From positions 1-43,008 of the forward strand of contig JAKFXK010000062.1 of the NCBI GenBank assembly GCA_021731445.1: 43,008 nt of DNA, in the 5' to 3' direction. This document shows, in pieces, positions 34,440-43,008 of this stretch. The position numbers and the translations under genes are program-made. Below the pieces are notes generated by a model. That model was given only the letters and a program-made list of their open reading frames with translations. It made no database searches and was not told where the DNA came from. This DNA is from Nevskiaceae bacterium. Lineage in GTDB: Bacteria > Pseudomonadota > Gammaproteobacteria > Nevskiales > Nevskiaceae. Position 1 is the stretch's first letter. Each line of letters opens with the position of its first letter.

Positions 34440-35320
34440 TGCGCATCCTGATCACTGGCACCAAGGGACAGGTCGGCTGGGAGCTGCGCCGTAGCCTGTC
34501 ACCTCTGGGTGAGGTGATCGCCCCCAGCCACGCCGATTTCGACCTCGCCGACCCAGAGGGCCTGTTGCGCTGCATGAGAGCCATCAAACCGGACATCGTC
34601 GTCAATCCAGCCGCCTATACCGCAGTGGACAAGGCCGAAACCGAGGTCGCCCTCGCACAGGCCATCAATGGCGACAGCGTTGGTGTGCTCGCCCGTGAGT
34701 GCACGGCACAGAACGCTTTGCTTGTGCATTACTCCACAGACTACGTGTTCGACGGCAGCAAGGCGGCGGCCTACGAGGTCAGCGACGCGACGGGACCGGT
34801 CTCGGCCTATGGCCGCACCAAGCTGGCAGGGGAGGAGGCGATCCGAGTCTCCGGCTGCCGCCATGTCGTGATCCGCACCAGCTGGGTCTATGGCACGCGC
34901 GGACACAACTTTCTGCTCACTATGCTCAAGCTCGCGCGTGAGCGTGACAGCCTGCGTGTGGTGGCCGATCAGTTCGGTGCCCCCACCACCAGCCGGCTTC
35001 TGGCTGATGGCACCGCGCAAATCCTTGCGCGCATCGCACCAGGCTCGGCGCCGGCCGCTTCACTCGTGCATCTCACCGGCGCGGGCCACAGCAGCTGGCA
35101 TGGCTTCGCCAGCCGCATCGTCGAGTGGGGCGCGGAACTGGGCCTGTGCAAGACCGTGTCGGTAAACGCCATCACCACGGCAGACTACCCCACGCCTGCC
35201 CGCCGCCCCGTCAACTCGCTGTTGAGCCATGCCGCCATCGAAAGCGCCTACGGCCTCAAGCTGCCGCACTGGGAGCACTCGCTGCGCCTCTGCCTGGAGG
35301 ATCTCGCAGCGCGTCGCTGA
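34439..35320 (+). CDS. rfbD: dTDP-4-dehydrorhamnose reductase
   Basis: RfbD (RmlD) is the last enzyme of dTDP-L-rhamnose synthesis, reducing the 4-keto group with NAD(P)H. The 293-residue SDR has RILITGTKGQVGWELRRSL, YSTDYVFDG, the active-site YGRTKLAGE (YxxxK) and RTSWVYGTRGHNFLLTML. It starts at the last base of the rfbC stop and ends 22 bases before the UDP-glucuronate epimerase gene. All four rhamnose genes are thus present in the order B-A-C-D. Confidence 0.95.
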   Translation: MRILITGTKGQVGWELRRSLSPLGEVIAPSHADFDLADPEGLLRCMRAIKPDIVVNPAAYTAVDKAETEVALAQAINGDSVGVLARECTAQNALLVHYSTDYVFDGSKAAAYEVSDATGPVSAYGRTKLAGEEAIRVSGCRHVVIRTSWVYGTRGHNFLLTMLKLARERDSLRVVADQFGAPTTSRLLADGTAQILARIAPGSAPAASLVHLTGAGHSSWHGFASRIVEWGAELGLCKTVSVNAITTADYPTPARRPVNSLLSHAAIESAYGLKLPHWEHSLRLCLEDLAARR

Positions 35321-35342
35321 GAGTGGCGGGTACACTAACAGC

Positions 35343-36356
35343 ATGACCCGCCACATCCTGCTCACCGGCGCTGCCGGTTTCATCGGCTATCACCTGGCCC
35401 AGCGCCTGTTGCAGGACGGCGATACCGTCACTGGCTTCGATAGCCTCAACGACTACTACGACCCGGCGTTGAAAGCAGCGCGTATCGCTCAGCTCAGGCC
35501 GCAATCGGGCTTCAGCTTCATCCATGGCGATCTGGCCGATCGCGGGGCTGTCGAGGCGCTGTTTAAAGCAACAGCATTCGATGTGGTGGTGAATCTCGCC
35601 GCACAGCCTGGGGTGCGCTACTCGCTGACCAATCCCCACGCTTACATCCAGAGCAATCTGGTGGGTTTCACCCACATTCTCGAAAGCTGCCGCCATGCAA
35701 AGACGCCTCACCTGGTCTTTGCCAGTAGCAGCTCGGTATATGGGGCCAACGGCAAGCAGCCGTTTTCCGAGAGCGATAACGTCGATCACCCTCTGTCGCT
35801 CTACGCCGCCAGCAAAAAAGCCAATGAGCTGATGGCGCACACCTATGCCTCGCTGTATGGCATTCCGGTCACGGGCCTGCGCTTCTTCACGGTGTATGGG
35901 CCTTGGTACCGGCCAGACATGGCACTGTTCCAGTTTACCCGCAACATTCTCGAAGGTCGGCCGATCCAAGTGTTCAACCACGGCCATCACCGCCGTGATT
36001 TCACCTACATCGACGACATCGTCGAGGGCATCGTGCGGGTGATGGCGCTGCCGCCCAAGGGCAATGCGGGCTGGGATGCGCTGACCCCTGACCCTGCCAG
36101 CAGCAAGGCGCCGTATGCGATTTACAACATCGGCCACGGCAAGCCCGAAAACCTGATGGATTACATCGCCGCGCTTGAAGCAGCCCTGGGCAAAAAAGCG
36201 CTGATGCAGATGCTGCCCGCGCAACCTGGCGATGTCGCCGAAACCTTTGCCGATGTCAGCCTCCTCACGGCAGCAACCGGCTTCGCGCCTTCGACGTCGA
36301 TCCACATCGGCATTCCGCGTTTCGTCAAATGGTACCGTGCGTACTACGACGTTTGA
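35343..36356 (+). CDS. UDP-glucuronate 4-epimerase
   Basis: The 337-residue extended SDR begins MTRHILLTGAAGFIGYHLAQ and has FDSLNDYYDPALK, NLAAQPGVRYSLTNPHAYIQSN, ASSSSVYGANGKQPFSE, YAASKKANELMAHTY and RFFTVYGPWYRPDMALF. These are the diagnostic segments of CapI/LpsL-type UDP-glucuronate 4-epimerases, which make UDP-galacturonic acid, rather than GalE. The start at 35343 is chosen over an upstream in-frame ATG inside rfbD. The UDP-glucose dehydrogenase needed to supply UDP-GlcA is not in the window. Confidence 0.9.
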   Translation: MTRHILLTGAAGFIGYHLAQRLLQDGDTVTGFDSLNDYYDPALKAARIAQLRPQSGFSFIHGDLADRGAVEALFKATAFDVVVNLAAQPGVRYSLTNPHAYIQSNLVGFTHILESCRHAKTPHLVFASSSSVYGANGKQPFSESDNVDHPLSLYAASKKANELMAHTYASLYGIPVTGLRFFTVYGPWYRPDMALFQFTRNILEGRPIQVFNHGHHRRDFTYIDDIVEGIVRVMALPPKGNAGWDALTPDPASSKAPYAIYNIGHGKPENLMDYIAALEAALGKKALMQMLPAQPGDVAETFADVSLLTAATGFAPSTSIHIGIPRFVKWYRAYYDV

Positions 36357-36386
36357 TTTCCACATAGCTCTCTAAGAGAAAAACAG

Positions 36387-37499
36387 GTGCAGAAAAAAGC
36401 ATTGATTACCGGCATCACCGGGCAAGATGGCGCCTACCTGGCCGAGTTCCTGCTCGGCAAAGGCTACGAGGTGCACGGCATCAAGCGCCGATCTTCGTCC
36501 TTCAACACCTCGAGAATCGACCATCTCTACCAAGACCCGCACGAGACGGATCGTCGCCTTGTTTTGCACTACGGCGATCTCACCGATTCCACCAACCTCA
36601 TCCGTATCGTGCAGGCCGTACAGCCGGATGAAATCTACAACCTCGGCGCCCAGAGCCATGTCGCGGTCTCGTTTGAAAGTCCCGAGTACACTGCCAACAG
36701 CGATGCGCTCGGCACGTTGCGCCTACTCGAAGCCATCCGCATCCTGGGGTTGGAGAAGAAAACGCGCATCTACCAAGCCTCCACCTCGGAGCTGTACGGC
36801 AAAGTGCAGGAAGTGCCGCAGAAGGAAACGACCCCGTTCTATCCCCGTTCACCGTATGGCGTGGCGAAGCTTTACGCCTACTGGATCACAGTCAATTACC
36901 GGGAGTCCTATGGGCTGTATGCCTGCAATGGCATTCTCTTCAATCACGAATCGCCGGTGCGTGGTGAAACCTTTGTCACCCGCAAGATCACCCGCGCGCT
37001 GGCACGGATATATCTCGGCCTTCAGGATGCGCTCTATCTAGGCAACCTTGATTCGTTGCGCGACTGGGGTCACGCACGCGATTACGTCGAAATGCAATGG
37101 CTGATGCTGCAACAGGAGCAGCCGGAAGATTTCGTGATTGCCACCGGTGTGCAGCATTCGGTGCGCGATTTCATCAATCTCGCCGCTGCCGAGCTGGGCA
37201 TGACCCTGGCCTGGCATGGCAAGGGCGTGGAGGAATACGCCACTATCAGTGCAGCACCGGCGGAATGCGGCGCCAGGATCGGCGCAAAAATCCTCGCGGT
37301 CGATCCGCGCTATTTCCGTCCCGCTGAAGTCGAAAGCCTGCTGGGCGATCCGACCAAGGCGCGCGAAAAACTGGGCTGGACACCGAAAACCAGCTTTGCC
37401 GAACTGGTGCAGGAGATGATGGCCGAAGACTTGAAACTTGCACGCCGCGACAGCCTGATCGAGCAATCCGGCTATCGCGCCTTCAGCTATTTCGAATGA
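36387..37499 (+). CDS. gmd: GDP-mannose 4,6-dehydratase
   Basis: Gmd converts GDP-D-mannose to GDP-4-keto-6-deoxymannose, the first committed step to GDP-L-fucose (or GDP-rhamnose/perosamine). The 370-residue SDR has [64 protein letters not shown], the YGVAK active site, and [21 protein letters not shown] at 36387 is the only suitable start. The next gene, overlapping by 4 bases (ATGA), is the GDP-fucose synthase, so fucose is the expected product. Confidence 0.95.
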   Translation: MQKKALITGITGQDGAYLAEFLLGKGYEVHGIKRRSSSFNTSRIDHLYQDPHETDRRLVLHYGDLTDSTNLIRIVQAVQPDEIYNLGAQSHVAVSFESPEYTANSDALGTLRLLEAIRILGLEKKTRIYQASTSELYGKVQEVPQKETTPFYPRSPYGVAKLYAYWITVNYRESYGLYACNGILFNHESPVRGETFVTRKITRALARIYLGLQDALYLGNLDSLRDWGHARDYVEMQWLMLQQEQPEDFVIATGVQHSVRDFINLAAAELGMTLAWHGKGVEEYATISAAPAECGARIGAKILAVDPRYFRPAEVESLLGDPTKAREKLGWTPKTSFAELVQEMMAEDLKLARRDSLIEQSGYRAFSYFE

Positions 37500-38452
37500 G
37501 CGCCATGCACTTGCAAGCACGCATCTACGTCGCGGGCCATCACGGGATGCTGGGGTCTGCCATCGTCCGGCAATTGCAGGCGCAGGGCTTTGCCAATGTG
37601 CTGGTCCGGAGCCGCGCCGAACTCGACCTCAGCCAGCAGCAGGCCGTGGCGGATTTTTTCGAGTCACAGCGGCCTGAGATCGTGTTCCTGGCCGCCGCCA
37701 AGGTCGGTGGCATCCTCGCCAACGATCAATACCCCGCCGACTTCATCCGCGAGAACCTGGAGATCCAGACCAACGTCATCCATTCCGCCTGGCGCTTTGG
37801 TGTGAAGAAACTGGTGTTTCTCGGATCGTCCTGCATCTATCCCAAGTTCGCAGCCCAGCCGATCCGCGAAGACAGCCTGCTGACCGCCCCCTTAGAACCC
37901 ACCAACGAGTGGTATGCGATTGCCAAGATTGCAGGCATCAAGACCTGCCAGGCGTATCGACGGCAGCATGGCTTCAATGCCATCTCGCTGATGCCGACCA
38001 ATCTCTATGGGCCGGGCGATAACTTTGATCTCAACAACGCGCATGTGCTGCCCGCGCTGATCCGCAAGTTTCATGAAGCCAAGCTGGGCGGCCTGCCACA
38101 GGTCGTCGTCTGGGGTACCGGCACGCCGCGCCGCGAGTTTCTGCATGTGGACGACATGGCCGATGCCTGCCTCTTTCTCGCCCGAAACTACGATGCGGAA
38201 AGCATCATCAACGTCGGTTGCGGTGAGGATGTATCCATTGCCGAATTGGCCGCGCTGGTGCGTCAAGCTGTCGGCTATGAGGGTCGCGTGGTCTACGACA
38301 GCAGCAAGCCCGATGGCACGCCGCGCAAGCTGCTGGATATCAGTCGCTTGAAGGCTCTGGGTTGGCAGCCGCGCATTCCGCTGGCAGAAGGCATTGCTTC
38401 GGTCTATCAGTGGTACCTGGCAAACATCGAGCGCGCGCGGCTGAAGATGTAA
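37496..38452 (+). CDS. fcl: GDP-L-fucose synthase
   Basis: Fcl (WcaG) carries out the epimerisation and NADPH reduction that turn GDP-4-keto-6-deoxymannose into GDP-L-fucose. The 318-residue product has [39 protein letters not shown], the active-site [10 protein letters not shown], the YAIAK motif and [15 protein letters not shown]. It starts MSAMHLQ at the ATG overlapping the gmd stop, with a second possible ATG three codons later. It is the last gene of the locus and ends 3 bases from the convergent zapE gene. Confidence 0.95.
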   Translation: MSAMHLQARIYVAGHHGMLGSAIVRQLQAQGFANVLVRSRAELDLSQQQAVADFFESQRPEIVFLAAAKVGGILANDQYPADFIRENLEIQTNVIHSAWRFGVKKLVFLGSSCIYPKFAAQPIREDSLLTAPLEPTNEWYAIAKIAGIKTCQAYRRQHGFNAISLMPTNLYGPGDNFDLNNAHVLPALIRKFHEAKLGGLPQVVVWGTGTPRREFLHVDDMADACLFLARNYDAESIINVGCGEDVSIAELAALVRQAVGYEGRVVYDSSKPDGTPRKLLDISRLKALGWQPRIPLAEGIASVYQWYLANIERARLKM

Positions 38453-38455
38453 GAC

Positions 38456-39544
38456 TCAGGGCCGATGCGCACGCTGCAAATATTCGAGCATGCGCATCTC
38501 CGTGAGTCTTGAGCGGGTGCGCTCGAACTCGAATGTCAGCCGGTCGCCGCGATAGAGCGCGGCGATGGGGGCATCTGCCGCAATCACCACCTTCACGTTG
38601 CGGTCGTACAGCTCGTCGATAAGGGTGATGAAGCGCCTCGCCTCATTCTCGTCGCTGACGGTCAACACGGGCACCTGCGACAGCATCAGGGTGTGATGCG
38701 TGCGCGCCAGTTCGATGTAGTCGGCCGCGCCGCGCGGGCCTTCGCACAGCTCGCTGAACTCGAACCACACCACACCCTCGGCATGGCGATGGGCGATCAG
38801 TTCGCGGCCATGGATGGTGAGCGTGACGCCGCTGGTGCCTTCTGTGCCCGCAAAGCGACGAAAGTAGTCAGCCAGTCGTGATTCGCAGGCGGTGTCAGAG
38901 GGCGTGAGATAGAGCTCGGCATCGGTGAGTTGACGCAGGCGGTAATCGACGCCGCCATCGACATTGAGCACTTGCACATGGGTCTTCAGCACGGCGATGG
39001 CGGGTAGGAAATTGGCGCGTTGCAGTCCGTCCTGGTAGAGGCCATCCGGCATGATGTTGCTCGTCGTCACCACAGTCACGCCACGTGCAAACAAGGCCGT
39101 CATCAACTGGCCCAGGATCATCGCGTCGGCGATGTCGCTGACGAAGAACTCGTCGAAGCACAGCACTCGCGTCTTGTCAGCGATCTCGTCAGCGACTTTT
39201 GCCAGCGGATTGCGCACGCCGGGGTATCGCTGGCGGCGCTCGTGGACATCGAGCATGAAGCGGTGGAAGTGCGTGCGCCGCTTGCGGCTGAATGGCAGCG
39301 CCTCGTAGAACACATCCATCAGATAGGTCTTGCCGCGCCCGACACCACCCCAGAGATACAGCCCCTTCACTGGCGGATAGCGCAGGCGGCCGGTGGTGAG
39401 ACCACGCTTCGGTGGCTTGGCAATCAGCTCTTCGTACAGCCTTTGCAGCGCCGCGACGGCACTGGCCTGTGCGGCATCGACAGCAAAGCCCTGGCGTTGC
39501 AGATCGGCCGCGTAACGGGCCGCAGGCGAAAGCGCCGCGCTCAA
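38456..39544 (-). CDS. zapE: Cell division ATPase ZapE (AFG1-like)
   Basis: ZapE is a peripheral AFG1/LACE1-type ATPase tied to Z-ring constriction in proteobacteria. The 362-residue product has Walker A GGVGRGKT at 66-73 (LYLWGGVGRGKTYLMDVFY), HFHRFMLDVH, Walker B VLCFDEFFVSDIADA, VTTSNIMPDGLYQDGLQR and LIDELYDRNVKVV, all typical. The TTG start overlaps the stop of the upstream flavoprotein gene by 4 bases (TTGA), so the two appear coupled. No better ATG gives the full N-terminal domain. Confidence 0.92.
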   Translation of the reverse strand: MSAALSPAARYAADLQRQGFAVDAAQASAVAALQRLYEELIAKPPKRGLTTGRLRYPPVKGLYLWGGVGRGKTYLMDVFYEALPFSRKRRTHFHRFMLDVHERRQRYPGVRNPLAKVADEIADKTRVLCFDEFFVSDIADAMILGQLMTALFARGVTVVTTSNIMPDGLYQDGLQRANFLPAIAVLKTHVQVLNVDGGVDYRLRQLTDAELYLTPSDTACESRLADYFRRFAGTEGTSGVTLTIHGRELIAHRHAEGVVWFEFSELCEGPRGAADYIELARTHHTLMLSQVPVLTVSDENEARRFITLIDELYDRNVKVVIAADAPIAALYRGDRLTFEFERTRSRLTEMRMLEYLQRAHRP

Positions 39545-40860
39545 GGTTGGCGTACGCCGAGCAGGCGGCTCAGATAGTCGTTGAGGAACACCCCGCGCGG
39601 ATCGAGCCGGGCGCGCAGGTCGATGAAATCCTGCCAGCGCGGATACAGCCCGGCGAGCGCGCTGGCGTCCTGGCCATGTGGCGAACCCCAGTGCGGACGC
39701 GCGTCGTGGCGCTCCATCACATCGGCAAAGGTCTTGGCAATCGAGTCCTGCTCGATGCCGCGAAACCGCTTGAGCCGCACGAAGGCCGAGTCGCGTCCGA
39801 ACGCGGGCGACAGCCAGATATCGTCGGCGGCGATGAAGCCGACTTCCAGCGCCAGGTAGCCGCGCAGGTTCAGTGCTTTCAACAGGTGCTCGAGCTGCTG
39901 CAGAGCGTCGCCCAGGTCATCGACCGCCAGCTGGTATTCGAGCAGCTCCGCCTGTCGCAGCAGGGCTTGCGCGGCAGGCGCGGGTGCGGCCTCGATCCGC
40001 TCGGACTCCGGCAGCAGTTGCAGCGCCAGCCGCTGCGCGCGGTGGGCGAAACGTGGCGCGCGATCGCTCGCGTGCGCCAGCATCCAGTGCCCTGCATTAC
40101 GCATCAGCCACTCACGGCCGATGGCGCTGTTGGTCTCCGAGCGCGGCGACGCTTCGGTCGCCATCGCGGTGCGGATGCGGGTGACGCCGGTGCCGGGAAA
40201 CCACTCGAAGGAGAGCTGCGCGGCATGGGTGCGCAATTCCGGCAGGCGTGCCAGGGTGTCTTCCAGCGCACTCTTGAAACGCCGTACCCGCATGGGCCGG
40301 GCGAGGTCGCATTCGAGTTCGACATGGCTCACCACACCGAGCGCGCCGAGCGAGAGCCGCGCAGCCCCAAACAGCGCCGGATCGTTGTCCGCCGTCACGC
40401 GGCGCAGCACGCCGTCGGCGGTGATGAGGCCGACTGCGGTGACATGCGCCGACAGATTGCACAGCGTCGGCCCTGAGCCGTGCGCGCCGACGCTGACTGC
40501 GCCGCCGATGGTGGCACCTGCCGGCCATCCATCCATCGGCAACGCGAGATTGTTGACCGCCAGCGATTCCGCCAGCGCACCCAGCCGGGTGCCGGCGCGT
40601 ACCCAGACGCGGCCCCGTTCGAGATCGGCGGATTCGATGCCGACGAAGTGGTCGAGCGTCAGCAGGTTTTCGTCGGTACGCCACAGCGCATTGGCGGCCG
40701 TACCGCCGCCGGCCACGCGCAGCCGCTCGCCATCCTCGGCACAGCGCAGCACTTCCGACTGGATGTCTTCGACGTTGACCGGCCGCGCGATGTGCGCCGG
40801 GTCGGCGAGCGCCGCGCCGCGCGTGAAGCGGGGTTTGAAAGCAGCAGGTCGCAGCACCAT
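39541..40860 (-). CDS. FAD-dependent aldonolactone-oxidase-like protein
   Basis: The 439-residue protein has a PCMH/VAO-type FAD-binding domain at about 20-200 (RLRVAGGGTAANALWRTDENLL, LALPMDGWPAGATIGGAVSVGAHGSG in two blocks, LGALGVVSHVELEC). A C-terminal D-arabinono-1,4-lactone oxidase-like domain ends RPHWGSPHGQ and FIDLRARLDPRGVFLNDYL. Family members oxidise sugar lactones or alditols with oxygen or another acceptor. The substrate here is unknown. No His or Cys at the usual covalent flavin positions is obvious to me. It lies 6 bases downstream of plsC and overlaps zapE by 4 bases, suggesting a plsC-oxidase-zapE operon. Confidence 0.82.
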   Translation of the reverse strand: MVLRPAAFKPRFTRGAALADPAHIARPVNVEDIQSEVLRCAEDGERLRVAGGGTAANALWRTDENLLTLDHFVGIESADLERGRVWVRAGTRLGALAESLAVNNLALPMDGWPAGATIGGAVSVGAHGSGPTLCNLSAHVTAVGLITADGVLRRVTADNDPALFGAARLSLGALGVVSHVELECDLARPMRVRRFKSALEDTLARLPELRTHAAQLSFEWFPGTGVTRIRTAMATEASPRSETNSAIGREWLMRNAGHWMLAHASDRAPRFAHRAQRLALQLLPESERIEAAPAPAAQALLRQAELLEYQLAVDDLGDALQQLEHLLKALNLRGYLALEVGFIAADDIWLSPAFGRDSAFVRLKRFRGIEQDSIAKTFADVMERHDARPHWGSPHGQDASALAGLYPRWQDFIDLRARLDPRGVFLNDYLSRLLGVRQP

Positions 40861-40866
40861 GAGGTT

Positions 40867-41619
40867 TCAGTCCTTGGATTCGGTGGGTTCGGGTAGCGGG
40901 TGCGCCACATCCGGCTCGCCGCAGCGGGCCAGGATGGCCGCGCGCACCGCATCGCGCAGGCTGCCCGACACCTCGCGCCCTTCGCCGGTGGGCGCGATGG
41001 GCGGCAATATCTCGATGTGGACTTGCGACCAGCCCGGCAGCTTCATGCCCTCACCAAACAGCTGGCGGGTGCCGCGCAGCACTGCCGGCACCACGGGGAC
41101 ATTGGCCTTGCTGGCAATCACGAAGGCGCCGCTGTGAAAGCTCATCAGGCCGGGCGGTCGCTTGAAAGTGCCTTCGGCAAAGATGGTGAAACTCTCGCCC
41201 TCTTTCAGTCGCCGCAACAGCTCGCGGGTGGCGAGTGCCGCTTCGCGCGCCGAGGCGCGGTTGACGAAGCTCACCCCCATGCGCTTGATGGTGGGGCCAG
41301 CCAGCGGCCAGCTGGCGGCGCGGCTCTGTACCAGAAACGTGAAGCGCGGGGGCAGGGCGGCGGTCAGCACCAGTCCATCGACATAGCTGGCGTGGTTGGC
41401 CACGCATACGGCAGGGCCGGATGGCAGGTTCTCCAGGCCAGTAACGCGCAAGGGCTGGCCGATGGCGAGCATGGCCAGCTTCACGCCTGCACGCCCGATG
41501 GCGCGGCGGATGGCCAGGGTCGGGCCGAAGATGATGAGGAGGCACAGCGGCACGATCACCAGCGTCAGCGCGAGTGCCGCATAAAGGCCGTAGAGGGTTT
41601 TGAAGAAGCGTTGCAGCAT
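40867..41619 (-). CDS. plsC: 1-acyl-sn-glycerol-3-phosphate acyltransferase
   Basis: The 250-residue membrane-associated acyltransferase has a hydrophobic N-terminal helix (ALALTLVIVPLCLLIIFG), the catalytic HX4D motif NHASYVD (His76, Asp81), and the substrate-binding FAEGTF at 147-152. PlsC adds the second acyl chain to lysophosphatidic acid in phospholipid synthesis. Acyltransferases of other lipids share these motifs, so the assignment is to the family first. The frame extends to 41661, but ATG at 41619 starts the normal N terminus. A perfect TATAAT lies only 6 bases upstream. Confidence 0.87.
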   Translation of the reverse strand: MLQRFFKTLYGLYAALALTLVIVPLCLLIIFGPTLAIRRAIGRAGVKLAMLAIGQPLRVTGLENLPSGPAVCVANHASYVDGLVLTAALPPRFTFLVQSRAASWPLAGPTIKRMGVSFVNRASAREAALATRELLRRLKEGESFTIFAEGTFKRPPGLMSFHSGAFVIASKANVPVVPAVLRGTRQLFGEGMKLPGWSQVHIEILPPIAPTGEGREVSGSLRDAVRAAILARCGEPDVAHPLPEPTESKD

Positions 41620-41624
41620 CGCTC

Positions 41625-41631
41625 TATTATA
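41625..41631. promoter_or_regulatory. Shared divergent -10 region of plsC and xerD
   Basis: The 17-base gap between the divergent plsC and xerD starts holds TATTATA. It reads TATAAT on the minus strand (41631-41626), 6 bases before the plsC ATG. On the plus strand it reads TATTAT (41625-41630), 6 bases before the xerD GTG. If used, both transcripts would be leaderless or nearly so. No good -35 box is evident on either side. Confidence 0.35.
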
Positions 41632-41636
41632 GGTTT

Positions 41637-42623
41637 GTGCCCCGCCCTGATCTGACACCAACCAAGCTGCCGCTCGCTGCCGAAGACCAAGCGGCCCTCT
41701 CTGCTTTCGACGACATGCTGTTGCTGGAAAACGGCCTGGGCGCGCTGAGCCGCAGTGCCTATGCGAGCGACCTCAGCCTGTTTGGCCGCTGGCTGGCGAC
41801 GCGCGGTCATTCGCTACTGACGGCTGGTGAGGTCGAGCTGCGGGAATACCTGGCGCATCGCCAGCGCGAATCCGTCGCGGGCAGGGCGGGCTTTGCGGCG
41901 CGCTCGCAGGCGCGTCACATCACGGCGGCAAGGCGCTTCTACCGCTGGCTGGTGCGCGAAAACCGTCGCCAGGACGACCCAACGCGGCTGCTGGAAACCC
42001 CGCGCCTGGGCCGCCCGTTGCCGAAAACACTGTCGCCCGCCGATGCCGTGCGCCTGTTGACCGCGCCCGATGATTCGCCGATGGGTCTGCGCGATCGCGC
42101 CATGCTGGAGCTGATGTATGCAAGTGGCCTCAGGGTGAGCGAGCTGGTGAGCCTCGTGCTGCCGCGACTCAACCTTGCGCGCAATGTCGTGCTGATCCTC
42201 GGCAAGGGCGGGCGTGAACGGCTGGTGCCGATGGGCGATCCTGCCTCGCAGGCGGTGCAGTGCTATCTCGACCAGGCGCGTGTCGGGTTTGCCGAAGGCG
42301 CTGCGCTCAACGATGCGGTGTTCCTCTCCAATCGCGGCGAGGCGATGACGCGGCAGAACTTCTGGCACCGCATCAAGTTGCATGCACGCGCAGCAGGCAT
42401 CGTGGCCAACCTGTCGCCGCATACGCTGCGTCACGCCTTTGCCACCCATCTGCTCGAAAACGGTGCCGACCTGCGCTCGGTGCAGAGCCTGCTCGGCCAT
42501 GCCGATCTCTCCACCACACAGATCTACACCCATGTCGCCAAGGCACGGCTCAAGGCCCTGCACGCCGAGCACCACCCGCGCGAAAAATATCGCGGTGTCA
42601 AGCCAGCAAGCACGGTGGAATGA
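41637..42623 (+). CDS. xerD: Site-specific tyrosine recombinase XerD
   Basis: XerD acts with XerC at the chromosome dif site to resolve dimers during division. The 328-residue protein has the SAM-like N-terminal core-binding domain (FDDMLLLENGLGALSRSAYASD) and the C-terminal catalytic domain with the full pentad: Arg in YASGLRVSELV, Lys in LGKGGRERLVP, HTLRHAF (His and Arg), LLGHADLSTTQIYTH (His and the Tyr nucleophile). XerD-specific ending KARLKALHAEHHPREK is present. It is about 25 residues longer at the N terminus than E. coli XerD if the GTG at 41637 is used. The following dsbC matches the gammaproteobacterial xerD-dsbC order. Confidence 0.94.
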   Translation: MPRPDLTPTKLPLAAEDQAALSAFDDMLLLENGLGALSRSAYASDLSLFGRWLATRGHSLLTAGEVELREYLAHRQRESVAGRAGFAARSQARHITAARRFYRWLVRENRRQDDPTRLLETPRLGRPLPKTLSPADAVRLLTAPDDSPMGLRDRAMLELMYASGLRVSELVSLVLPRLNLARNVVLILGKGGRERLVPMGDPASQAVQCYLDQARVGFAEGAALNDAVFLSNRGEAMTRQNFWHRIKLHARAAGIVANLSPHTLRHAFATHLLENGADLRSVQSLLGHADLSTTQIYTHVAKARLKALHAEHHPREKYRGVKPASTVE

Positions 42624-42682
42624 ACGTCCCCGAGGCCGATTTGTCATACTGCAATCGCACCGTTCCCCCCAGTCTGCCCTCC

Positions 42683-43008
42683 ATGAATCTCCTCCAGTTC
42701 TGCCGTCTTGGCCTGTTGTCCGTTTCCCTTGCTGCCACCACAGCCTCCTGCGCGCCGCCGCAGCCCGACAAGGCCACACAGAAGAAAGGCAAGGCCGCCA
42801 AGACCCAGCCTGCCGCGCCAGGTGCGGCGCTGGATGCGGAGGCGCTCAAGGCCAAGCTCCATGCCGCGATGCCGGAGCTGCAGCTGGATGCCGTGCGTCC
42901 TTCCGCCATCCCCGGCGTATTCGAGGTGCAGCGTGGCTCCCTGTTCGGTTATGTCACCGCCGATGGCCGCTATCTGATTTCCGGCGATCTCATCAACCTC
43001 GAGACCGG
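42683..43008 (+). CDS. dsbC: Thiol:disulfide interchange protein DsbC (N-terminal part)
   Basis: The gene runs off the window after 108 complete codons. The product begins with an export signal (MNLLQFCRLGLLSVSLAATT) followed by a Cys that might be lipidated, although Thr at -3 makes the lipobox non-standard. A Lys/Ala-rich linker then leads to the DsbC dimerisation domain: LKAKLHAAMPELQLDAVRPS, GVFEVQRGSLFGYVTADGRYLISGDLINLET. DsbC isomerises wrong disulfides in the periplasm; the CxxC domain lies outside the window. The location right after xerD agrees with the gene order in gammaproteobacteria. Confidence 0.85.
   Translation, partial: MNLLQFCRLGLLSVSLAATTASCAPPQPDKATQKKGKAAKTQPAAPGAALDAEALKAKLHAAMPELQLDAVRPSAIPGVFEVQRGSLFGYVTADGRYLISGDLINLET

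Noticed and set aside
1-43008. CRISPR arrays, rRNA or tRNA genes
   Set aside because: No regularly spaced short repeats and no recognisable RNA gene were seen by eye; a covariance search would be needed to exclude small RNAs.

Overview
This is a chromosomal window from a Gram-negative, fairly GC-rich bacterium. The conserved backbone genes (prmC-moeB, clpS-clpA, zapE, plsC and xerD followed by dsbC) point to a gammaproteobacterium. The xerD-dsbC adjacency, the rfbBACD order and the style of the MoeB gene suggest the Xanthomonadales/Nevskiales neighbourhood. That placement is an inference from gene content, not from a marker gene. I recognised no rRNA, tRNA, CRISPR array, insertion sequence or prophage gene. 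No gene-free stretch exceeds about 230 bases.

Layout. (1) 1-2.7 kb: the end of a Cys-rich protein, then a tightly overlapping prmC / moeB / degenerate JAMM-like gene string, then a periplasmic BOF (YgiW/YdeI-type) protein on the minus strand. (2) 2.8-11.1 kb: a cyanophycin locus. It holds a cyanophycin synthetase coupled by an ATGA overlap to a small unknown gene, a SPINDLY-type TPR O-GlcNAc transferase on the opposite strand, an unusual 721-residue protein made of two cyanophycinase domains, and an AstE/aspartoacylase-type zinc hydrolase. Together these could make, store and break down the Asp-Arg polymer cyanophycin. (3) 11.3-14.8 kb: clpS-clpA and a DUF1134 (EipA-like) lipoprotein. (4) 14.9-38.5 kb: a large O-antigen/exopolysaccharide locus. 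(5) 38.5-43.0 kb: zapE, an aldonolactone-oxidase-like flavoprotein and plsC on the minus strand, then xerD and the start of dsbC on the plus strand.

The polysaccharide locus reads as several sugar-nucleotide modules plus a Wzx/Wzy/Wzz assembly line. wbpB-wbpD-wbpE make a 2,3-diacetamido uronic acid nucleotide. A hisH2-hisF2-wbpG trio can convert its 3-N-acetyl group to an acetamidino group. A PglC-type phosphoglycosyltransferase, a PglD-type acetyltransferase, a PglE-type aminotransferase and a WbpM/PglF-type 4,6-dehydratase form a complete di-N-acetylbacillosamine initiation set. rfbBACD make dTDP-L-rhamnose, a UDP-glucuronate 4-epimerase makes UDP-GalA, and gmd-fcl make GDP-L-fucose. An OafA-type acyltransferase with a C-terminal SGNH domain probably acetylates the product. 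Only one conventional glycosyltransferase is present, so others must lie elsewhere.

The middle of this locus (about 17.5-26.7 kb: wzx, wzy, hisH2F2, wbpG, GT4, pglC/D/E) is visibly AT-richer than its flanks, as expected of an exchangeable serotype-determining core. The flanking modules keep the GC-rich host style. Two copies of a roughly 92-95 base palindrome-ended repeat sit upstream of clpS and between rfbA and rfbC.
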